From assembly GCA_042408965.1 (NCBI GenBank), contig JBHOQN010000009.1, positions 1 through 64,000 on the forward strand: 64,000 bases of DNA. Direction: 5' to 3'. This document shows, piece after piece, positions 59,014 to 64,000 of this stretch; position 1 is the stretch's first letter, and each line of letters begins with the position of its first letter. Position numbers and translations under genes: made by a program. The notes beneath the pieces were generated by a model. The model did no database searches, was not told the origin of the DNA, and saw only the letters and a program-made list of their open reading frames with translations. The stretch is from Thermogemmatispora sp042408965 (GTDB lineage Bacteria > Chloroflexota > Ktedonobacteria > Ktedonobacterales > Ktedonobacteraceae).

Positions 59014-60465
59014 ATGGACGCCGATGGCATACCCCTTGTAAGGATAGCCGCCGGACTCAACTTCCATCTTCCCCAGTTTGATGGCGTCGCCTGGTTGCAA
59101 TTGACGATTCTGGTGATCGCCCTGGTTCTGTGTGCTGTGGCCTCCGCTGCCGAGACGGCCCTGACCTCGGTCAGCCGCATCAAACTCAAGAATCTGGTCG
59201 AGGAGGGCGACGAGCAGGCGGCCGAGCTGGAGCGGCTGCTGGCCCGGCCCAACACCTTCCTTTCAACGATTCTGGTGGTCAACAGCATTGCAGTGATTGT
59301 GGCCTCCAGTATGGCGACGGTTCTGGCGCTGCGCTTCTCGGAGTCCTGGGGCGAGTTGATCGCCACGGTTCTCATCTCTTTGATCGTCCTGATCTTCTGT
59401 GAAATTACACCCAAGACAGCGGCCGTACAGAATCCTCTGCGCTGGGCACGCGCTCTGAGTGGCTTTGTACGTGCAGCCGCCTGGTTCCTTGGGCCACTGG
59501 TCTGGCTGCTGGGCATGATAACGACAGCGCTGGCCAGTGTGCTGGGGGGAGAGATCAAGCATCCGGGCCCCTTTGTGACCGAGGAGGAGCTGCGTTTGCT
59601 GGTCTCCGTTGGCGAACAGGAGGGGGTGCTCGAGGAGGAGGAGACGGAGATGATTCACAGCATCTTCGAATTCGCCGATACTCCGGTTCGTGAGGTCATG
59701 GTCCCGCGCATCGACATGATTACGCTGGAGGCTGATACGGCCGTTGACGAGGCTGTCGACGTCGCTCTGCAAGTGGGTCTGTCCCGTATTCCCGTCTATG
59801 AACAGACCCTCGATAACATCCTGGGTATTCTCTACACCAAGGATCTGCTCAAGCAGTTGCGTGAGGGACAGCAGAAGCGCCTGGTACGCGAGCTGGTGCG
59901 TCCAGCCTACTTTGTGCCTGAAACCAAGAAACTGGATGATCTGCTGCGTGAGATTCGCCAGCGCCGCACACATATGGCCATCGTCGTCGATGAGTACGGC
60001 TCGGTCGCTGGTCTGGTGACGATCGAGGACCTGATGGAGGAGATTGTCGGGGACATCAAGGATGAATATGATCGCGAAGAGAACCTCTACGAGCGTGTCA
60101 GCGAGCATGAGTACATCGTCGATGCCAAGATGAATATCGACGATTTCAACGATCTGATGGAGACGCGCCTTGACAACGAGGACTATGAGACGCTGGGCGG
60201 CTTCCTCTATGCCCAGCTTGACAAGATCCCCGTGGCTGGCGATACCATCACCTACGGCGATCTCAATCTGACGGTGCTGGCGACGCGCGGTCGCCGCATT
60301 ACCAAGGTGCGTGTTGTGCGCCTGGTCGGTGAGAAGGCAATCGAGGGTGAGCAGAGTTCCGAACGCTCCGGCCAACTGCTCTTACCGGCTACCGAGAGCC
60401 GCCGCGGCTCCGAGAAGCCACCTTCGCCGGTACAGCATTCTCTGAGAGAGGCGACCAATCCATGA
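59014..60465 (+). CDS. CorC/HlyC family protein with DUF21 and CBS domains
   Basis: 483 residues. The CNNM/DUF21 membrane domain covers residues 25-180, with ASAAETALTSVSRIKLKNLVEEGDEQA and IFCEITPKTAAVQNP. Paired CBS domains follow (MVPRIDMITLEADTAVDEAVD, IVVDEYGSVAGLVTIEDLMEEIVGDI), then a CorC_HlyC domain (DAKMNIDDFNDLMETRLDNEDYETLGGFL). Such proteins are linked to Mg2+/Co2+ efflux. Together with CorA at 53215 and the Nramp-like protein, the window is rich in divalent-cation transporters. AAGGAG lies 13 nt before the ATG, 8 bp after glmU. Overlaps the lyase gene by 4 bp. Confidence 0.93.
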   Translation: MDADGIPLVRIAAGLNFHLPQFDGVAWLQLTILVIALVLCAVASAAETALTSVSRIKLKNLVEEGDEQAAELERLLARPNTFLSTILVVNSIAVIVASSMATVLALRFSESWGELIATVLISLIVLIFCEITPKTAAVQNPLRWARALSGFVRAAAWFLGPLVWLLGMITTALASVLGGEIKHPGPFVTEEELRLLVSVGEQEGVLEEEETEMIHSIFEFADTPVREVMVPRIDMITLEADTAVDEAVDVALQVGLSRIPVYEQTLDNILGILYTKDLLKQLREGQQKRLVRELVRPAYFVPETKKLDDLLREIRQRRTHMAIVVDEYGSVAGLVTIEDLMEEIVGDIKDEYDREENLYERVSEHEYIVDAKMNIDDFNDLMETRLDNEDYETLGGFLYAQLDKIPVAGDTITYGDLNLTVLATRGRRITKVRVVRLVGEKAIEGEQSSERSGQLLLPATESRRGSEKPPSPVQHSLREATNP

Positions 60466-61388
60466 AGCTCAATGTTGCAGCTCTACCTCGCAAGGTGCGC
60501 GTGGTGGAGGTGGGGCCGCGCGATGGCCTGCAGAACGAGCGGACGCTCATCCCAACCGAGGAGAAGGTTCGCTTTATCAGCCTGCTGGCTGAGGCTGGCT
60601 GTCCCGAGATTGAAGCCACCTCTTTTGTCAGTCCGCGAGCGGTGCCGCAGTTGCGCGATGCGGAGGCGGTCGTGGCCCGCCTGCCATCGCGGCCAACCAC
60701 ACGCTTCAGTGCGCTCGTGCCCAATCTCAAGGGCATGGAGCGCGCCCTGGCGGCAGGTCTGCGCGCTGTCGCCGTCTTCACTGCCGCCAGCGACAGCTTC
60801 ACGCTCCATAACATTAACACCACGATCGCCGAGAGCCTTGAGCAGTTCCGCCCGGTGCTGCTTCTGGCACAGCGTGAGGGGGTGCGTGTGCGTGGCTACA
60901 TCTCAACCGTTTTTGGCTGTCCCTATGAGGGGCGTGTCGATCCGCAGCGCGTGCTCCAGGTTGCACTGCAGCTGCTGGAGATGGGGGTGGCCGAACTTTC
61001 GCTCGGCGATACCATCGGCGTAGCAACGCCCAACCAGGTGGTTGAGGTGCTGGATCTACTCATCTCCCGGGGAGGCATTCCCCGCGATCAGCTTGCGGTC
61101 CATTTCCACGACACGCGGGGGACGGCCCTTGCGAACGTGCTCGTAGCGCTCCAAATGGGGATCAGTATCATTGACTCCTCCGCTGGTGGTCTGGGCGGCT
61201 GTCCCTATGCGCCGGGGGCCGCTGGCAATCTGGCTACGGAGGACCTGCTTTATATGCTGCATGGCATGGGCATTGAGACGGGGATAGATCTGAAGAAGCT
61301 GGTCGCCGCCACACGCTCTATTGCGCCTCATCTCGACCATCCTCCCACCAGCAAGTACTTTCAGGCAGCGACTGCAGATGGCCAGTAA
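60462..61388 (+). CDS. hydroxymethylglutaryl-CoA lyase
   Basis: 308 residues; the ATG overlaps the previous stop (ATGA). DRE-TIM barrel: VRVVEVGPRDGLQNERTLIPTEEK with the catalytic Arg-Asp, EATSFVSPRAVPQLRDAE, TVFGCPYEGRVDP, LSLGDTIGVATPNQV, HFHDTRGTALAN for the metal His pair, and GLGGCPYAPGAAGNLATEDLLYML with the loop cysteine. It splits HMG-CoA into acetyl-CoA and acetoacetate, the last step of leucine degradation. It lies about 5 kb from the mcc operon and on the other strand. Confidence 0.95.
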   Translation: MKLNVAALPRKVRVVEVGPRDGLQNERTLIPTEEKVRFISLLAEAGCPEIEATSFVSPRAVPQLRDAEAVVARLPSRPTTRFSALVPNLKGMERALAAGLRAVAVFTAASDSFTLHNINTTIAESLEQFRPVLLLAQREGVRVRGYISTVFGCPYEGRVDPQRVLQVALQLLEMGVAELSLGDTIGVATPNQVVEVLDLLISRGGIPRDQLAVHFHDTRGTALANVLVALQMGISIIDSSAGGLGGCPYAPGAAGNLATEDLLYMLHGMGIETGIDLKKLVAATRSIAPHLDHPPTSKYFQAATADGQ

Positions 61389-61434
61389 TGAGGCAGGAGG
61401 CTTGCTTTCTGAGCAGAACTGCTATATAATCAGC

Positions 61435-61440
61435 AGTTGC
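61435..61440 (+). promoter_or_regulatory. -10 of the 61491 gene
   Basis: TATAAT preceded by ACTGCTA. No convincing -35 at 16-18 bp. The start codon is 51 bp downstream. Confidence 0.4.
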
Positions 61441-61490
61441 TGGTACCATGTGCTGCCAGCTCATCATGTCGTCAGAAGGAAGGACGAGGT

Positions 61491-61847
61491 ATGTTTACCC
61501 TCATCAGGCTTCTGTATCGCTCCATCTTTCTCAAGAACAGGCCACTTCCTCAGATCATCACTGGGTTGGTGTTGATTCCAGGAGGAGGGCTGCTGGCTGT
61601 CGCGGCGGTCAGCGGACCGTTCATCTATCCATACTGGGTGGTAGCTGGCATCGCGGCTGCCATCTTTGGCCTGGTCCTGCTGGTCAGAGGCATCACAGGG
61701 TTGCTCTCCTCCCGGAGAGGCACGCTTCCGACAACCCCGACTGCTCAGACCATCTCCCAGCCGTCCTACGGGCAGCCATCCTACGGGCAGCCCTTCCCAG
61801 GCTCAGGCCAGCCTGGTTCTTCACCAAGCGATTCTCCCATGCGTTGA
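61491..61847 (+). CDS. small two-helix membrane protein
   Basis: 118 residues from ATG 61491, with GACGAGGT just upstream. A basic start (IRLLYRSIFLKNRPLPQ), two membrane helices at about 20-40 and 46-66, then a basic turn and a Gln/Pro/Ser/Gly-rich tail containing a duplicated QPSYG unit. No recognised family. The layout resembles other small tail-bearing membrane proteins in this window (2892 and DedA). Confidence 0.7.
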   Translation: MFTLIRLLYRSIFLKNRPLPQIITGLVLIPGGGLLAVAAVSGPFIYPYWVVAGIAAAIFGLVLLVRGITGLLSSRRGTLPTTPTAQTISQPSYGQPSYGQPFPGSGQPGSSPSDSPMR

Positions 61848-62127
61848 GACTCTTGAGCCAGTGGTCGCCATCTCCTTGTAGGTATCCTTCGGCTGCTTTC
61901 CGAGGGACTGCCGGCAGCTCCAGATAGAGGAGGCCGGCCATCCTCTTCCTTCCCTTATGCTTCCAGCAGGTGCACCTGCCCCCTGTTTGCCAGGTTGTGA
62001 CAGCCTGCCACTCCGCCATTTGCCCGTAGCCACAGCCATACCACAGCCATAGCCTGCCTGCAGCCCGGTCATCTGCCGGGCCACACACCGTCAGACGCAT
62101 AGAGGCCTGACATGGCGATCAGGCTCC

Positions 62128-63531
62128 TCACCGATGAGTATTCAGATATTGAATAGCTCTGATGAGCTGCGTGTCGCCGCTGTGGAGAATCTGCTGATAT
62201 GTCATCTGGTCGCGATTCTCTGTGGCAGGCGTCAGGGGAGTCTGATTGGCCTTCAGGGTCACCACAATGTCCGGCTGAATGCCGTTCTGACGGATAAAGT
62301 GACCAGCCGGTGTGAGCCATTCGGCCGTTCCCAGCAGCAGTTCCGAGCCGTCGGAGAGAGGGAACTGCTCCAGCACCGTGCCTGTGCCATAGGTACGAGT
62401 ACCGATGATTGTGGCGCGATGGTTATCCTGGAGCGCGCCCGAAACGATCTCTGCGGCACTGGCTGTGCCGTTGTCAACGAGCACCACGATCGGAATATGC
62501 GCATCGACAACGTGGCCGGTCACAGCGTAGGGAGTACGCTGTCCCGAGCTATCCTCTTCCAGGAAGACGTTACCGCTGGCCTGGAACTCGCTCACCGTGT
62601 TGATGGCCTCTTCGACAAGGCCGCCGGGATTGCCGCGCAGGTCGAGGATGATCGCCGTGGCCCCCAGCTTTTTCGCCTGCAGGATGCTGCTCTGGAGCTG
62701 ATCACTGACCCCGTCGGCGAACTGGACGATCTGGATATGGGCGATATGCTGATCCGAGATATAGTGCATGATCACGTTCGGCACCGTGATCACAGCGCGT
62801 TTCATATGGAAGGTCAGAGTCGCTCCCGTGGCAGGACGCTTCACCGTGACGGAGACCGAAGTACCCTGCTGTCCGCGCAGCATATTGCTGATCGTATCCA
62901 GGTCCTTGCCCTGCACGCTCTGGCCGTTGACGGAGATGATGATGTCGCCTGCTTTCAGGCCAGCCCGCTCGGCGGGAGCGCCGGGGATGGTATCACTCAC
63001 GACGACCTGTTTAGTCGTCGGGTCCTGTTGCACATAGATGCCGATCCCAACGAGCGTCGGGCTGAGGGACTGGTTGAAGGACTTGACCTGATCGGGAGTC
63101 AGAAAGCGCGTGTGGCCCTTGTCTCCCAGCGTATCGAGCATAGCCTGGATCGCGCTGTAGGCCATCTTCTGATAGTTAATGGCTTTGCGGTCGACGTACT
63201 TCTGATCAACCAGGCTCCAGGCCTGCTGAAAGAGCTGGGCATATTGTTGCGATTGACTGCTGGCAGTAAAGGAGGCGCCGGAAGAGAAGAACTGGTGGCT
63301 GAACCAGCCGGCGATGAATGCCAGGATGAGCAGAGCCGTCAGGCTCACGGCGCGCCGCAAGGTTCTCCTGACGGTCTCAGCTGCCAGCTCATGCTGATAG
63401 GTTGGATCAGAGGGAGCGCCGGGATGATCGGCGGGCTGTGGCGCAGGCGCATACAGATCGTCAGGCGAGGAAGGTGGAACGCCGCGTTGCTCATCGTTTT
63501 CATACCAGCGAGGGTCGTAGTAGTTGCTCAC
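62128..63531 (-). CDS. S41 C-terminal processing peptidase, catalytic Lys replaced
   Basis: 467 residues from GTG 63531, chosen for GGGAGG 6 nt upstream; an ATG at 63555 is in frame. A polar Pro-rich cytoplasmic start, a membrane segment at about 62-82, then an extracytoplasmic S41 protease. The PDZ domain is near 160-240 (VVSDTIPGAPAERAGLKAGDIIISVNGQSV). The protease core has ILDLRGNPGGLVEEAINT and the serine region DNGTASAAEIVSGALQD (Ser about 358). The usual lysine of FGKGSVQ is Thr in TYGTGTVLEQF (about 383). Either another base is used or it is a non-classical enzyme. Confidence 0.92.
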   Translation of the reverse strand: MSNYYDPRWYENDEQRGVPPSSPDDLYAPAPQPADHPGAPSDPTYQHELAAETVRRTLRRAVSLTALLILAFIAGWFSHQFFSSGASFTASSQSQQYAQLFQQAWSLVDQKYVDRKAINYQKMAYSAIQAMLDTLGDKGHTRFLTPDQVKSFNQSLSPTLVGIGIYVQQDPTTKQVVVSDTIPGAPAERAGLKAGDIIISVNGQSVQGKDLDTISNMLRGQQGTSVSVTVKRPATGATLTFHMKRAVITVPNVIMHYISDQHIAHIQIVQFADGVSDQLQSSILQAKKLGATAIILDLRGNPGGLVEEAINTVSEFQASGNVFLEEDSSGQRTPYAVTGHVVDAHIPIVVLVDNGTASAAEIVSGALQDNHRATIIGTRTYGTGTVLEQFPLSDGSELLLGTAEWLTPAGHFIRQNGIQPDIVVTLKANQTPLTPATENRDQMTYQQILHSGDTQLIRAIQYLNTHR

Positions 63532-63656
63532 CAGAAGCCTCCCAGGGGTTCTCATCGATCGATCGGTAATCGTTCACGCTGTTGGTTGATCATAGTCGGA
63601 GAGCGGGCGATAGGTCGTCTCTTCTGTGATCAGGGTTGGCAGCAAGGTTTACCCGT

Positions 63657-63685
63657 ATGGTAGTCGTCCAGGGGTCAAAAGTCAA
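63657..63685 (-). promoter_or_regulatory. promoter of the S41 peptidase gene
   Basis: Minus-strand TTGACT (63685-63680), a 17-bp spacer and TACCAT (63662-63657), directly after the terminator of the preceding gene. Leader about 120 nt. Confidence 0.6.
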
Positions 63686-63710
63686 CCTCTTGTGCCTGTA
63701 GAGAGCGAAA

Positions 63711-63737
63711 AGGACGTAGTAGTTCATACTACGTCCT
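63711..63737 (-). terminator. intrinsic terminator of the right-edge gene
   Basis: A perfect 11-bp stem (AGGACGTAGTA/TACTACGTCCT) with a 5-nt loop. Read on the minus strand it is followed by TTTT, so it ends transcription coming from the right edge. Confidence 0.85.
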
Positions 63738-63812
63738 CTGGTATATCTGCCAGGTTATCTGGTTGAGCGTATGCAGGGGAGGTCATATGCCCCTGACCCT
63801 GCGGAGAGAAAG

Positions 63813-64000
63813 CTAGGTACCGGGTTGCGTGTCCCCCACATCGAGGCTCCCAGATGCCGGACTGGATGGGGAGGCTATCACCTGACTGCCAGCCAGAGCG
63901 GCGGCGGTTGCCGTCTGGCGTTTAGGTGCGGGGGCAGGTACCTGTTTCTTAGGTGGCTCCCACCCCGGCGCGCGCGAGACAATCATTGACATCAAACGCC
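63813..64000 (-). CDS. C-terminal part of an unidentified protein, cut by window edge
   Basis: The frame is open to the right edge. The visible end of about 62 residues is Ala/Pro/Ser/Lys-rich (EPPKKQVPAPAPKRQTATAA) and probably a disordered tail. A perfect terminator follows 75 bp after the stop on the same strand, which supports a real gene end. The start lies outside the window. No domain is recognisable. Confidence 0.5.
   Translation of the reverse strand, partial: RLMSMIVSRAPGWEPPKKQVPAPAPKRQTATAAALAGSQVIASPSSPASGSLDVGDTQPGT

Overview
The window reads as a chromosomal segment of a high-GC, Gram-positive-like bacterium of the phylum Chloroflexota, most plausibly class Ktedonobacteria (Thermogemmatispora-like). 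This placement is inferred from gene content and the style of the proteins: a DUF4331 locus, a caa3-type CtaG, PPi-type phosphofructokinase next to a membrane pyrophosphatase, a B12-dependent ribonucleotide reductase with inteins, and many short-tailed membrane proteins. No marker gene such as 16S rRNA is present, so the assignment is an inference. Coding density is high. Genes carry strong AGGAGG-type ribosome sites with ATG, GTG or TTG starts, and many sigma-70 style promoters (TTGnnn-17-TATACT, often with TGn) can be read by eye.

Layout. 1-130: left end of an IS200/IS605-type element whose tnpB runs off the window. 133-5.9 kb: small membrane proteins, a bifunctional-nuclease-family protein, lexA with a clear promoter, and a DedA protein. 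6.2-8.3 kb: a Tat-signal small protein, a DUF4331 protein and a small beta-rich protein. 8.4-12.9 kb: a TPP-riboswitch-led thiamine salvage operon (tenA-thiD-thiM-thiE) converging on thiL. 13.1-18.6 kb: ctaG, an MprF-like lysyltransferase-domain protein, an ECF sigma factor and a WYL regulator. 18.7-22.7 kb: a heterodimeric ABC exporter. 23-28.6 kb: a FAD amine oxidase, amino-sugar catabolism (nagA plus a SIS-domain deaminase/isomerase), a TPR protein and a MobA-like nucleotidyltransferase. 28.7-34.8 kb: larE, a membrane-anchored His-rich protein, a GNAT, cysteine desulfurase, a class I aminotransferase and a DsbA-like protein. 35.2-40.1 kb: PPi-type phosphofructokinase, an HTH/coiled-coil regulator and H+-pyrophosphatase.

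40.1-44.9 kb: an nrdJ gene with two inteins, each placed directly before a catalytic cysteine. 45-48.9 kb: cinA, an Nramp-superfamily transporter and an M50 protease. 49-56 kb: a minus-strand leucine/branched-chain catabolism operon (mccB, corA, enoyl-CoA hydratase, mccA, hydroxyisobutyrate-type dehydrogenase). 56-57 kb: a DUF4395-thioredoxin pair. 57.3-61.4 kb: tRNA-Gln, glmU, a CorC/HlyC-type protein and HMG-CoA lyase, which would finish the leucine pathway begun by the mcc operon. 61.5-64 kb: a small membrane protein, an S41 protease lacking the usual lysine, and the end of an unidentified gene.

The most interesting points are the twin inteins in nrdJ, the second with an unusual C-terminal junction; the PPi-based glycolysis/energy pairing; the asymmetric ABC exporter beside a perfect 16-bp palindrome; a perfect 27-bp inverted repeat; and several enzymes lacking an expected catalytic residue (S41 protease, CinA, DsbA-like protein). 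No CRISPR array, prophage or known defence island was seen.
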